Part shown: positions 28,292-37,389 of the stretch, in pieces
Layout: the number at the start of each line of letters is the position of its first letter
How positions within the stretch are numbered: position 1 is the stretch's first letter
NCBI RefSeq assembly: GCF_011082085.1
Contig: NZ_CP041063.1
Span: forward strand, 1 to 64,000
DNA: 64,000 nt
Direction of reading: 5' to 3'
Origin: Bacillus sp. Cs-700
Lineage (GTDB): Bacteria; Bacillota; Bacilli; Bacillales; Guptibacillaceae
Position numbers and translations under genes: made by a program
The notes under the pieces: model-generated
Told to the model about the DNA's origin: nothing
Databases searched by the model: none
What the model saw: only the letters and a program-made list of their open reading frames with translations

Positions 28292-28498
28292 ATGGCAAGT
28301 TCACCACTTGTAAAATACCGGACGTTAATTGGCGTACCTCTTACCGAAGTAATTGTTCTCGGTGCTGATGAGGACTTAGTTTTAATGAACGTTGTAATAG
28401 TAGAAGTTGGCCGTGATTATGCAGTGTTAAATCAGGGTGGTTCGGGTGGCTTAGGAACAGTAATTGTTCCATTAGATAAAATCGTTGCCATCGTTTAA
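28292..28498 (+). CDS. Small beta-rich protein, DUF2642-like
   Basis: A 68-residue protein (MASSPLVKYRTLIGVPLTEV) with a strand pattern ending VEVGRDYAVLN ... VIVPLDKIVAIV. This resembles the Lsm-like DUF2642 proteins of Bacillus, which share the DYxVL and VPLxxIVAI features and often occur near spore coat genes. The resemblance is by eye. AAGGAGG lies at good spacing before the ATG. It is followed by a terminator and then a glycosyltransferase gene. Confidence 0.65.
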   Translation: MASSPLVKYRTLIGVPLTEVIVLGADEDLVLMNVVIVEVGRDYAVLNQGGSGGLGTVIVPLDKIVAIV

Positions 28499-28501
28499 GT
28501 A

Positions 28502-28528
28502 AAGAGCTCCTTAATAGGGGCTTTTTTC
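28502..28528 (+). terminator. Weak terminator after gene 28292
   Basis: AGCTCCT / AGGGGCT stem with one T-G pair and a TAAT loop, followed by TTTTTT. Confidence 0.65.
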
Positions 28529-28550
28529 TAATTACACGAAAGAGGCGGTA

Positions 28551-29483
28551 GTGATCAAAAAGATTAAATTATTATTTATTACGAAGGACTTAACCAATTA
28601 CATTGAAAGAAGCACGATTTATTTAGTGGAGGAGCTAAGGGAGTTAACAGATTTAGTTATTTGGTCGAATGATGGACACATTGACTCCATATTAACTGAA
28701 TTAGGGTTTACCCCAGATTTTATTTTGCTGAATGATTTTAAGTCCGATTACTCTCCAAAGATTCAAGGCTTGAAGTATTGTGGCATTCCAACTGCTATCA
28801 TTATGCATGATTTGCATTACAGACGCTCTTCTAGGAAAAAGTTTATCGAAAAAGAAAATATTGACCATATTTTTTCGATATATCGAGATAAATTTAATAG
28901 TTGGTATCCTGAATATAAATACATGATGACATGGCTTCCTCATCACGTACCTACAACGATCTATAAAGATTATCACTTAGAAAAAGATCGGAAACTGCTC
29001 CTAATGGGCAGTACCGATCGAGAAATTTATCCGCTTCGTCATGCCATAGCGCATCAGCTGAAAGGTTATCCAGGTTTTGCTCATTATTCTCATCCTGGTT
29101 ATGATCATATGAATCATAAGGAGGCTGGATATAAAGTAGAGGATGAGTATGCCAGGGAAATCAATCGCACTCGCATTTTTTTTACATGTGATTCAAATTT
29201 TCATTATCCTGTATTAAAGTATTTTGAAGTGCTCGGATGTCGAACGCTATTGTTAGCATCAGGTTCACAGGAACTAAGAGACCTGGGTTTTATCGATGGA
29301 AAAACATTTGTAGAGGTTAACCAACAGAATTTTATGGAGAAGGCTACCTTTTACTTAAATGAAGAGATTCTTTCAAAAGAAATTGTGATGAATGGGGCAA
29401 GGTTAATTGAAGAAAAGCACTCCACTGAAATACGAGCAAAGCAACTCGTGCAAAAAATCATATCACTTATAGACGATAAGTAG
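28551..29483 (+). CDS. CgeB-like family glycosyltransferase
   Basis: A 310-residue protein of the CgeB / glycosyltransferase family 1 group. The N-terminal half ends with a HDLHYRR segment; the C-terminal half has LLLMGSTDREIYPLRH (donor-domain start) and the DSNFHYPVLKYFEVLGCRTLLLASGSQEL stretch in the position of the GT-B nucleotide-sugar loop. Relatives are common in spore-surface glycosylation loci; B. subtilis CgeB affects the outermost spore layer. The start is GTG behind a weak AGAGGCGG site. Donor and acceptor unknown. Confidence 0.75.
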   Translation: MIKKIKLLFITKDLTNYIERSTIYLVEELRELTDLVIWSNDGHIDSILTELGFTPDFILLNDFKSDYSPKIQGLKYCGIPTAIIMHDLHYRRSSRKKFIEKENIDHIFSIYRDKFNSWYPEYKYMMTWLPHHVPTTIYKDYHLEKDRKLLLMGSTDREIYPLRHAIAHQLKGYPGFAHYSHPGYDHMNHKEAGYKVEDEYAREINRTRIFFTCDSNFHYPVLKYFEVLGCRTLLLASGSQELRDLGFIDGKTFVEVNQQNFMEKATFYLNEEILSKEIVMNGARLIEEKHSTEIRAKQLVQKIISLIDDK

Positions 29484-29487
29484 TTAT

Positions 29488-29526
29488 AAAAAAAACTTTC
29501 CATTTGAGTGATTGGAAAGTTTTTTA
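29488..29526. terminator. Bidirectional terminator
   Basis: ACTTTCCA / TGGAAAGT core flanked by A and T runs, between the convergent genes 28551 and 29532. Confidence 0.85.
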
Positions 29527-29531
29527 GTAGC

Positions 29532-30608
29532 TTAAGATTTTAGTGAGATTTGTTTTAGCATTTTAGTAAAGTTTTCATTATATTTTTTGGGATCAAGCGT
29601 GCTTTTAATTTTTTCATTTGCCTGTTTAACTAGTTGATTTTTCATTTCAGCATTATTAAATACTTCTAGGCATTCAGACGTAGCTTCATCTAAATCGTCA
29701 ATGTTTATTATTTTACCTGTCTCGTTATGAGTAAGAAAACTTCTTATTCCATCAGAATCAGTACTTACTACAGGACATTGGCAACTCATTGCTTCGACAA
29801 CTGCATAACCAAACCCCTCTATCTGTGATGTAGCACATAGGAATCCTCCTGAGTCAGCAATAATAGAATAATAAACCGCCATTTCTTGATGTGGGATATT
29901 AGAGTGTACAGTTACAATTTCTTCCAGATGATGCTGCTTAATAAATTGTTGGAACTTTGTTTTTTCGCTTTCAGAAGCTAGCGTAGCGTCTTGAAACATC
30001 CAAACGTTTATATTGGGATTTTTTTTCATGATATTATTTATCAGTTGAAGAAATCCATACCAATTTTTATTGGGTTCTAATCTTCCTACCCATCCAATAA
30101 TAGGGTTCTTTGCATGAAATGTAGATGTTACATAATGAAAATGGTCTGTATCAAAACAATTGTGAAAAGAGTAAGGCTTTACATTTGGAATAAAGGTTTG
30201 ACATAACTGTTCCAGATGCGAGGTCCGAGGATAAAAAACAGCATTAGCGTAAGTTTGAATAAATGGTTGCGCGCTGACCATCCAGTTTCTAGCTGCTTTC
30301 TCTGTTCCAAGACCCTGAATTTCATATATTAGAGGTCCTGAGTAGCCTAGTTCACGAATTCGTTTTAAAAACAGATGATCCGAACATACCATTATTGCTG
30401 AATAATTTTGTTTTTCCAATAGAAGCTTTATTTCTTGATTATCATTTGTAACATATACAGGTATATCACAGATATTGTTATAACCGGTACCTTGTTGCAT
30501 GTATAGAAGTTCGCAAAAAATCCCTGCTTCTTTTAATGCCTTGCATCTTTGCCGGTTTAATGTTTCAACTCCACCGCTTGGCAAGTAATAAACAAATAAA
30601 ACCTTCAT
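29532..30608 (-). CDS. GT4 glycosyltransferase
   Basis: A 358-residue GT-B glycosyltransferase. It starts MKVLFVYYLPSGGVETLNRQ, with the acceptor domain to ~170 and the donor domain beginning GWVGRLEPNKNWYGFLQ. The donor-sugar motif is QIEGFGYAVVEAMSCQCPVV, with the two Glu eight residues apart, as in family GT4. The ATG at 30608 is preferred over the TTG six bases upstream because AGGAGG lies nine bases away. It is transcribed alone, divergent from the amino-sugar operon, with a CATACATT box (sigma-E-like -10) upstream. Confidence 0.82.
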   Translation of the reverse strand: MKVLFVYYLPSGGVETLNRQRCKALKEAGIFCELLYMQQGTGYNNICDIPVYVTNDNQEIKLLLEKQNYSAIMVCSDHLFLKRIRELGYSGPLIYEIQGLGTEKAARNWMVSAQPFIQTYANAVFYPRTSHLEQLCQTFIPNVKPYSFHNCFDTDHFHYVTSTFHAKNPIIGWVGRLEPNKNWYGFLQLINNIMKKNPNINVWMFQDATLASESEKTKFQQFIKQHHLEEIVTVHSNIPHQEMAVYYSIIADSGGFLCATSQIEGFGYAVVEAMSCQCPVVSTDSDGIRSFLTHNETGKIINIDDLDEATSECLEVFNNAEMKNQLVKQANEKIKSTLDPKKYNENFTKMLKQISLKS

Positions 30609-30896
30609 AATCAATCTCCTCCTAACTAACGCACCTCTTACACAATGTATGCTTATATAGATACTTTTCTACTAAACACGAGACCAAATCGATTTTGTGT
30701 TTAAAAAAAGCTTTGTTATAAGAAATTCCATTCCATTTGGTATAGCTTATCCTATGCTCCACAAAATGAAAGGAATAGACAAGTCTCTATATAAGTAAAA
30801 AATGATTTAACTAAATTAGGAGATTGTCCCTTGCAACCTATTCCAATCATCATAAATTATCTAGTACAACAAAATAATGTAGAAACGAGGTCAGAG

Positions 30897-31991
30897 ATGA
30901 AAGTTGCGACAATTCTTGGAACGCGTCCAGAAATTATTCGACTAAGCCTCATTATTGATAAGCTTGATCGTTTAGCTGAAGAGCATATTGTCATTCATAC
31001 AGGCCAGAATTCCGCGCATTCACTTAAAGAAGTTTTCTTTAAAGAAATGGGAATTCGTACACCTGATTATACGTTGGAAGGAAATACATCTTCTCTAGGT
31101 GAACAGCTTTCCATTATGTTTAAAAATGTTGAACAAATACTGTTAAAACACCGTCCAGATCGTATCTTAATCCTTGGCGATACGAATTCAGCCCTCTGTG
31201 CCTTATTAGGTGAAAGGCTCAATATTCCGGTAACTCACATGGAAGCTGGGAATCGATGTTTTGATTTAAACGTACCAGAAGAAAAGAATCGAAAAGTAAT
31301 TGATGCGATTTCAAGCTATAACCTTCCTTATACCGTTCAAAGTAAGGAAAACTTACTGCGAGAAGGTTTTCCTTCAAACCGTATCTATGTAACTGGTAAT
31401 CCAATCTTCGAGGTATTAACACATTATAAGAGTGAAATTGAGCAAAGTCAGATCCTTCACGCCCTTAACTTAAAAAAACAAGATTACTTTCTAGTGACGG
31501 TGCATCGCGCTGAGAATGTTGATAATGCCACAAACCTTTCTGAGATTCTTAATGGTTTAACAATGATTGCTGATCAGCACAAGAAAAGAATAATTTGTAG
31601 TATTCATCCAAGAACAAGGTCAAAGCTAACTTCAAATCAATTGCTTCAGTTAAACTCGTTGATTGAATTACACGAACCGTTTGGTTTTTTTGATTTCATT
31701 CAACTTGAAAAGTCAGCTTTTTGTGTGTTGACAGATAGCGGTACAGTTCAAGAAGAATGCTGCTTGTTTCATATTCCAGCTGTAACGGTTAGAACGACAA
31801 CCGAAAGACCTGAAACCATTTCTTGTGGGAGTAACATTGTTTCAGGACTTAATGCAAAGCAAATAAAAGAAGCTACAAATGTCATGATCAATAGTCCGCG
31901 GAATTGGTCTTTTCCAACAGGCTATGATGACCCGGATGTATCGGACCGAGTCGTGAAATTTGTATTAGGAGGAATGAAGATTGTTCCGTAA
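30897..31991 (+). CDS. UDP-N-acetylglucosamine 2-epimerase family enzyme
   Basis: A 364-residue non-hydrolysing UDP-HexNAc 2-epimerase (WecB/FnlC/QnlC group). It has the MKVATILGTRPEIIRLS start, GDTNSAL, HMEAGNRC, VTVHRAENVDN and TDSGTVQEECCLFHIPAVTVR. In the three-gene order epimerase-dehydratase-reductase it acts on the 2-acetamido-2,6-dideoxy-L-hexose nucleotide made by its partners. The frame is open from a TTG at 30831 that also has a Shine-Dalgarno sequence (AGGAG), so a 22-residue longer form cannot be excluded; the family N-terminus favours 30897. It overlaps the next gene. Confidence 0.88.
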   Translation: MKVATILGTRPEIIRLSLIIDKLDRLAEEHIVIHTGQNSAHSLKEVFFKEMGIRTPDYTLEGNTSSLGEQLSIMFKNVEQILLKHRPDRILILGDTNSALCALLGERLNIPVTHMEAGNRCFDLNVPEEKNRKVIDAISSYNLPYTVQSKENLLREGFPSNRIYVTGNPIFEVLTHYKSEIEQSQILHALNLKKQDYFLVTVHRAENVDNATNLSEILNGLTMIADQHKKRIICSIHPRTRSKLTSNQLLQLNSLIELHEPFGFFDFIQLEKSAFCVLTDSGTVQEECCLFHIPAVTVRTTTERPETISCGSNIVSGLNAKQIKEATNVMINSPRNWSFPTGYDDPDVSDRVVKFVLGGMKIVP

Positions 31992-32967
31992 TAAAGTCAT
32001 TTTAGTCACAGGGGGAACGGGGTCGTGGGGTAACGAGCTGGTAAAGCAGCTCTTGCAAAAATCTCCTGCTGAAATTAGGATCTTTTCTCGTAATGAAACA
32101 AGTCAGGTTGAAATGAAGAGGAAATTTCAACAGAATCCCCTGCTAACCTTTGTCATTGGTGATATTAAAGAGCGAGAAGCACTACTTGATGCGAGTAAAG
32201 GGGTTGACTATATCTTCCATCTAGCGGCATTAAAACACGTTCCCGTTTGTGAAGATCAACCGATTGAAGCCTTAAATACGAATGTAATCGGCACTCAGAA
32301 TGTAATACGTGTAGCAATTGATAATAAAGTAAAGAAAGTAATCTATATTTCAACGGACAAAGCAGCGAACCCTTCAAATTTCTATGGCTTTTCCAAAGCA
32401 ATGGGTGAGCGTTTAATTATCCATGCGAATACATTGAAATCTGATACCACGTTTGTTTGTGTTCGTGGAGGAAATGTTTTAGGGACAAACGGAAGTGTCA
32501 TTCATGTATTTAACAATCAAATTCGCTCAAATAAAGAGATTGGGATTACACATCCGGATATGACCCGCTTTTTCTTAACGCTTGAGGATGCGATAAAGTT
32601 ATTATTTAAAGCGACCTATGAAAGTCGTGGGGGAGAGATCTTCGTCATTAAGATGCCAACATGCAAAATTTATGATCTAGCTGAAGTGCTGATCGATGCA
32701 TCAGGCGTTCAGGGGGTTAAGATCGTTGAGCAGGGAATACGACCAGGTGAAAAACTCCATGAAATCTTATTCTCTGAATATGAAAGTCAAACAACCGTTT
32801 ATTATGATCAAGAATATTTTGTTATTTTACCTTCAATCGAAATTAAAGGACTTGAAGAACATTATTCAGCATTCAAACCTGTTAAGTTAACAAACTACAA
32901 TTCAAGCGAAGATCTTATGACAAAGGATGAAATAAAGGCGATGCTGATTAAAGGTGGTTTTATGTAA
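31981..32967 (+). CDS. UDP-GlcNAc 4,6-dehydratase/5-epimerase (FnlA/WbjB/CapE type)
   Basis: A 328-residue SDR enzyme. TGGTGSWGNELVKQLL binds NADP; the core AALKHVPVCEDQPIEALNTNVIGTQN and the STDKAANPSNFYGFSKAMGE active site belong to the UDP-GlcNAc inverting 4,6-dehydratase group. GIRPGEKLHEIL is a family C-terminal marker. It turns UDP-GlcNAc into UDP-2-acetamido-2,6-dideoxy-L-lyxo-4-hexulose or a closely related ketosugar. TTG start, eight bases after GGAGG, overlapping the end of the 2-epimerase gene by 11 bases. Confidence 0.88.
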   Translation: MFRNKVILVTGGTGSWGNELVKQLLQKSPAEIRIFSRNETSQVEMKRKFQQNPLLTFVIGDIKEREALLDASKGVDYIFHLAALKHVPVCEDQPIEALNTNVIGTQNVIRVAIDNKVKKVIYISTDKAANPSNFYGFSKAMGERLIIHANTLKSDTTFVCVRGGNVLGTNGSVIHVFNNQIRSNKEIGITHPDMTRFFLTLEDAIKLLFKATYESRGGEIFVIKMPTCKIYDLAEVLIDASGVQGVKIVEQGIRPGEKLHEILFSEYESQTTVYYDQEYFVILPSIEIKGLEEHYSAFKPVKLTNYNSSEDLMTKDEIKAMLIKGGFM

Positions 32968-33800
32968 TGAAAATTCTTGTGCTCGGTGGAAAAGGAATGG
33001 CGGGGCACGTGATCGTTAAATACCTTAAAGATCAAAGGAAATCAGATCAAATCCTCTATACTTCAAGGGATCCATTGGATATAGAAGGATTCTATCTTGA
33101 TGTTTTAAGTCAAAGCGAGTTAGAAATGCTCATTGACAAAACAGAGCCAGATTTAGTGATCAATGCGATTGGCGTATTAAATAACGATGCAGAAAAACAT
33201 GAGCAGAAGGCATTCCAAATAAATGCTCTACTGCCACACCAGCTTGTAAAATTAATGAATCGAAGACGTGGTAAAGTGATTCATATTAGTACAGACTGCG
33301 TTTTTTCAGGAAAGAAAGGGAGTTATACCGAGTCAGATGCTCCCGATGGAGATAGCGTCTATGCACGGACAAAAGCAATAGGGGAGATTACTCAAGCACC
33401 ACACCTAACGATACGAACCTCCATTATTGGACCAGAATTAAAAGCGGATGGCATTGGTTTATTTCTATGGTTTATGAGTCAAAAAGGAGAAATACCAGGA
33501 TATCAAAAGGTTTTTTGGAATGGGGTTACTACGTTAGAACTTGCCCGGGTAATCAACCAGTTAATCGATGAACAGGTAGAAGGACTCATTCATCTTCATT
33601 CAAAGAATACAGTTTCAAAATATGAACTGTTAAAATTGATGGAGGAAATATTTGAGAAAAAAGATGTCACGATTGTTCCTTCAAATCCATTTTTTCTAGA
33701 TCGTACCATCCTAAATACACGGCAGGATTTTCATTATACAGTTCCCTCATATCGTGACATGCTAATCGAATTGAAAAAATGGATGAAAAACAATGGGTAA
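32967..33800 (+). CDS. RmlD-like 4-ketosugar reductase (WbvR/QnlB-like)
   Basis: A 277-residue RmlD-type SDR (GGKGMAGHVIVKYL, INAIGVLNNDAEKHEQKAFQIN, STDCVFSGKKGSYTE, YARTKAIGE). Unlike CapF/FnlB, which are ~370 residues and carry a C-terminal cupin domain, this protein stops after the SDR fold. That matches the reductase of the UDP-L-QuiNAc pathway (WbvR/QnlB) better than that of UDP-L-FucNAc. It would reduce the 4-keto group of the FnlA-type product. Starts at the last base of the preceding stop codon (TAATG overlap). Confidence 0.8.
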   Translation: MKILVLGGKGMAGHVIVKYLKDQRKSDQILYTSRDPLDIEGFYLDVLSQSELEMLIDKTEPDLVINAIGVLNNDAEKHEQKAFQINALLPHQLVKLMNRRRGKVIHISTDCVFSGKKGSYTESDAPDGDSVYARTKAIGEITQAPHLTIRTSIIGPELKADGIGLFLWFMSQKGEIPGYQKVFWNGVTTLELARVINQLIDEQVEGLIHLHSKNTVSKYELLKLMEEIFEKKDVTIVPSNPFFLDRTILNTRQDFHYTVPSYRDMLIELKKWMKNNG

Positions 33801-34689
33801 GCCTACTATTCTGATTACAGGGGCTGATGGATATACAGGTAGACATGCTTTAAACTACTTCAAAGATTATCACGTTATTGGAGTAACGAGAAAAAAGAAT
33901 GAATCGAAAAACAGTCACTTCGCTGATTTAACTAATGAAGAAAATGTTAATCGATTGATTGAGCTCATAAAACCGGATATGGTCCTTCATTTAGCTGGTC
34001 AGAACCATGTCGGAAGGTCCTGGGAGTCTCCCGTGTCTACAATTCAAACCAACTTTATGTCTACGTTGTATTTACTATCTGCCGTGAAAAATTATGCTTC
34101 AAAAGCTAAGGTTTTAGTAGTCGGATCAGCACTGCAAACAGAAACCTCATACCCACACCCTTATAGTTACAGCAAGTCGCTACAAGGAGAATTATTACAG
34201 GTCTGGCAACAATTCTACGGAGGAAATGCAATATTTGTCAAAACAACAAATTTAATTGGACCGGGACCATCGACGGGCGTATGTGCAAATATTGCAAAGA
34301 GAATCGTTGAGATTGAAAATAAAACAAACGATAATGAGGCCATTCTTTACCTTCAAAATAAACAAGTCATGAGGGACTATGTTGACGTTCGGGATGCCGT
34401 ACGGGCCTATCATCTTATTTTAGAAACAGGTAAAACCGGCTTGGAATACGAAATTAGTTCAGGAGACGTGCGTTCACTTGAAGAGATATCACTTATATTT
34501 CAGAAATTATCTAAAGTCCCATTTACAGTTCAATTTGCTGAAAGTCAGCATGATCAACCCAAGTTACTAACTAGTTTAGCTTTGAAGGAACTTGGATGGA
34601 AAAGAGAATTTGATATACGTACTTCTTTCGAGCATACATTAGATTATTTTAGAGAGGTTTATAGAAAAGAAGGAGGGGATGACTCATGA
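33793..34689 (+). CDS. Extended SDR sugar-nucleotide enzyme
   Basis: A 298-residue SDR of the epimerase/dehydratase superfamily: cofactor motif TGADGYTGRHAL, LHLAGQNHVGRSWESP, catalytic YSYSKSLQGE, and RDYVDVRDAVRAYHLILE. The general pattern resembles RmlD/Rmd-type reductases and GDP-mannose dehydratases. It likely makes a further deoxysugar or modifies the amino sugar produced by the three preceding genes, but the substrate cannot be told from sequence. It overlaps both neighbours by a few bases, so it is strictly coupled. Confidence 0.75.
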   Translation: MGKPTILITGADGYTGRHALNYFKDYHVIGVTRKKNESKNSHFADLTNEENVNRLIELIKPDMVLHLAGQNHVGRSWESPVSTIQTNFMSTLYLLSAVKNYASKAKVLVVGSALQTETSYPHPYSYSKSLQGELLQVWQQFYGGNAIFVKTTNLIGPGPSTGVCANIAKRIVEIENKTNDNEAILYLQNKQVMRDYVDVRDAVRAYHLILETGKTGLEYEISSGDVRSLEEISLIFQKLSKVPFTVQFAESQHDQPKLLTSLALKELGWKREFDIRTSFEHTLDYFREVYRKEGGDDS

Positions 34690-35402
34690 AGAAAGTCTCC
34701 ATAATTATTCCTTTTTATAATTGTGAATATATCGATAAAGCAATTGACAGTGCATTAGAGCAAACATATAGCAATATTGAAGTGATTGTGGTAAATGATG
34801 GTTCAACGACTTTCGCTGAAAAAATAGTTCCCTATTACAATTCTATTCGTTATATTGAACAAAACAATAAAGGAACGGCAGGTGCCCTAAATACAGGAAT
34901 TAAGGCAGCTACAGGTGATTACTTTACTTGGCTTAGTGCCGATGATCTCTACGCAAAAGATAAAGTTGAAAAGCAATTGGCATATTTAGAAAAAAACAAA
35001 GCCGCCATTGGGTATACTTCTTACAAATTAATTGATCACAATGGGGAAGTAACGAGTGGATCGGTAGGTGTATCCTTTCCAAGTCGACTTGATTTTCTTA
35101 GACACTTAAAAAAAGGCTGTGCGATCAATGGGTGTACCGTTATGGTTGACATGCGGGTTTTGCGAGAATTAAATGGTTTTGATGAAGCCCTGCCTTACAC
35201 ACACGATTACGATCTATGGGTAAGAATTGCTGAACGCTACCCCTTTGCTTATCTTGATGAATGTCTAGTCTACTATCGCGTTCATAATGAAATGGGAACA
35301 AAAAAATTTCCTGAGGCGATTCGAGTGGAGCTAGCAAGTGTTCGACGAAAGCATCGTTCTGCGCTTAGTTTGGCGATTCAAGCGGAACGGAGGAAGTTAT
35401 GA
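34686..35402 (+). CDS. GT2 glycosyltransferase
   Basis: A 238-residue GT-A enzyme: SIIIPFYNCEYIDKAIDSALEQ at the N-terminus, VVNDGST, the DxD-type LSADDLYAKDK and the catalytic HDYDLWVRIAERYP (ED/HD base region). No membrane helix, so it is a cytosolic transferase that probably adds one residue to a lipid- or protein-linked glycan. Overlaps the preceding SDR gene by four bases (ATGA) and the following GT4 gene by four. Confidence 0.85.
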   Translation: MKKVSIIIPFYNCEYIDKAIDSALEQTYSNIEVIVVNDGSTTFAEKIVPYYNSIRYIEQNNKGTAGALNTGIKAATGDYFTWLSADDLYAKDKVEKQLAYLEKNKAAIGYTSYKLIDHNGEVTSGSVGVSFPSRLDFLRHLKKGCAINGCTVMVDMRVLRELNGFDEALPYTHDYDLWVRIAERYPFAYLDECLVYYRVHNEMGTKKFPEAIRVELASVRRKHRSALSLAIQAERRKL

Positions 35403-36436
35403 AATTTACTTTTCCGATCCTTACTCTTTGCAAAGGCGGCGCTCAGCGAATGCTTGCTGAGCTTGCGAATGGATTAGTTGACCGAGGACATGAAGTAATT
35501 ATTCTCATGCCTTCATCAGGAGTGATTGAATATCCGGTTCAAGCAGATATAAAACGTATTCCCAATTCCTACGAGTTAAAAGAACAAGATTATCCTAAAG
35601 CTGATGTAATCGTATCTAATTACTATACGCTAGTAAATGAAGCTCAAAAAGCGAGTTTAAATCAAAAAGGAATTCATATTAGGTTAAGCCTCTGCTATGA
35701 ACCTTCTTTTTTACCTGAACAAGAGCTTTCGTTTCCAAGCTATCACGTAACCCCACATCTTCTAGTGCTGTCAAAGTGGCATCGTGACTTAATTCAGCTC
35801 AACCATGGCATTACCGGCAAGATCGTTCCTGTAGGAATAAGTAGAAATTTTTACAATCAATATATTCGCTCACAAAATAAAGTACCGAACGTAACGGCTA
35901 TTATTAGAAAACCCGAGGGTGGTTTTTCTTGGCATCGCGAACAGGAGTATTTAATGAATCAATTAATGTTTGTGCGAAAAGAAAATCCGGAGGTCCAATT
36001 CACATTAATTACGCCACCAAATGAATTAAGTTCTTCTCCAGCACTTCAATCGATAAAAGCTTCAGGATTGTATACCTTTCGTACACCGGCAGACGATCGG
36101 GAGTTGGCATATTATTACAATCAATCGGACATCTTTGTGAATTCTTCAACTTATGACACAGCTTCACTTCCGAGTCTTGAAGCGATGAAATGTGGTGCAG
36201 CGTTAGTAACCACATATAATGGAGGTAATGCCGATTATTGTGTCGATGGTATTAATTCGTTAATTTCGTATCGTTATGAAGACCGACTTTGTTCAGATAT
36301 TCTAAAGCTTTTAAATCAACCTAATTTACGAAAAGAATTAGCGAGAAAAGGAGAAGAAGAGGCTGCGAAGTGGACTTGGGAGCGAAGTGTTCAAGCGATG
36401 GAAGACGCTGTTATGCAATTGAAAAAAACGACCTAA
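35399..36436 (+). CDS. GT4 glycosyltransferase
   Basis: A 345-residue GT-B enzyme. The N-terminus MKFTFPILTLCKGGAQRMLAE has the GGA(x)R-type loop of GT4 enzymes; the donor domain has FVNSSTYDTASLPSLEAMKCGAALVTTYNGGNADY, the ExxxxxxxE-like sugar-nucleotide site. Last gene of the block that starts with the 2-epimerase at 30897, closed by a strong terminator. The two transferases (34686, 35399) may build a di- or trisaccharide with the amino sugar made upstream. Confidence 0.82.
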   Translation: MKFTFPILTLCKGGAQRMLAELANGLVDRGHEVIILMPSSGVIEYPVQADIKRIPNSYELKEQDYPKADVIVSNYYTLVNEAQKASLNQKGIHIRLSLCYEPSFLPEQELSFPSYHVTPHLLVLSKWHRDLIQLNHGITGKIVPVGISRNFYNQYIRSQNKVPNVTAIIRKPEGGFSWHREQEYLMNQLMFVRKENPEVQFTLITPPNELSSSPALQSIKASGLYTFRTPADDRELAYYYNQSDIFVNSSTYDTASLPSLEAMKCGAALVTTYNGGNADYCVDGINSLISYRYEDRLCSDILKLLNQPNLRKELARKGEEEAAKWTWERSVQAMEDAVMQLKKTT

Positions 36437-36452
36437 GCGGTCGTTTTTTTTA
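36424..36452. terminator. Terminator closing the amino-sugar operon
   Basis: Perfect 9-bp stem AAAACGACC / GGTCGTTTT with the stop codon of gene 35399 in its loop, followed by T8. Confidence 0.9.
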
Positions 36453-36546
36453 GTTGCTCGTTTTAACCGCCTGATTATGAGCGTACAAGTTACTGTCATC
36501 ATTTCTCTCGAATAAGTTAAAAAGAAAGATGAAGGGGGGGAATGGC

Positions 36547-37350
36547 TTGATTAAGAAGGCAATCATACCGGCGGCTGGATATGGAACGAGGAGCCTGCCG
36601 ATTACAAAAGTGATTCCTAAAGAGATGTTTCCAATCGGTGGAAAACCAGCCATTCAATACGTCGTCGAGGAAGCCGTTGCTGCAGGGATTGAAGAAATTT
36701 TAATCGTTGTGTCCAGATCCAAGAATCTCATTATGGACTATTTCGATGAGTCATTAGAGCTTGAAGCCTTCCTGAAGAAAATGAACAAAATTCATTTATT
36801 AGAGAAAACGAAATTACCAGATGTGCACATCCAGTATATCAGACAGCCTTATGCAAGAGGCCTCGGGGATGCGATCTTACACGGAAAGCATTTTGCGAAC
36901 CATCAACCAGTAGCTGTGCTTTTACCCGATGATATTTTTATTGGGAAAGGTAAACTGGCTCTTGAGGAATTGCTTGAATTATATAAAGTGAAAAGCACGA
37001 ATGTCATTGGAGTCAAAAGTGTTGATAAACAAAATTTAAAAGATTATGGCGTAATAAAAGGAAAAGAAGTGGCAACCAACATTTATCAATTATCCGATAT
37101 CATTGAGAAGCCTGTTAAAGATCCTCCTTCAAATCTTGCTGTAACAGGCAGGTACATTTTTAATCCTTCTATTTTTCGGTATCTTGAAGGGTTAACCACA
37201 GGAAGAAATGGAGAAATGCAGCTAACGGATGCTATCAATGCTTCATTGAAGGAAGAACTCTGTTTTGCACGCGAATGCCTGTCAGAGCGATACGATATTG
37301 GAAAGGAAAAAGAGTACATTTCTCTTGTAAATAAGATACTAGAAAGTTGA
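36547..37350 (+). CDS. galU: UTP-glucose-1-phosphate uridylyltransferase
   Basis: A 267-residue GalU/GtaB-type nucleotidyltransferase: KKAIIPAAGYGTRSLPITKVIPKEM at the N-terminus, RQPYARGLGDAIL, LPDDIF (metal site) and VTGRYIFNPSIF. It makes UDP-glucose, the substrate of the YtcA-like dehydrogenase. The start is TTG at 36547, behind a G-rich site (AAGGGGGGG); a longer frame from ATG at 36529 would place the start inside that site. First gene of the galU-spsI-spsJ-spsK-spsL operon. Confidence 0.9.
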   Translation: MIKKAIIPAAGYGTRSLPITKVIPKEMFPIGGKPAIQYVVEEAVAAGIEEILIVVSRSKNLIMDYFDESLELEAFLKKMNKIHLLEKTKLPDVHIQYIRQPYARGLGDAILHGKHFANHQPVAVLLPDDIFIGKGKLALEELLELYKVKSTNVIGVKSVDKQNLKDYGVIKGKEVATNIYQLSDIIEKPVKDPPSNLAVTGRYIFNPSIFRYLEGLTTGRNGEMQLTDAINASLKEELCFARECLSERYDIGKEKEYISLVNKILES

Positions 37351-37389
37351 TTGCCTAAAACGGTTTGGATTGAAAGGATAGTGGTTAGT

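Noticed and set aside
28159-28368. 69-residue frame upstream of gene 28292
   Set aside because: Overlaps the gene with the strong AAGGAGG site; poor composition and no start signal of its own.
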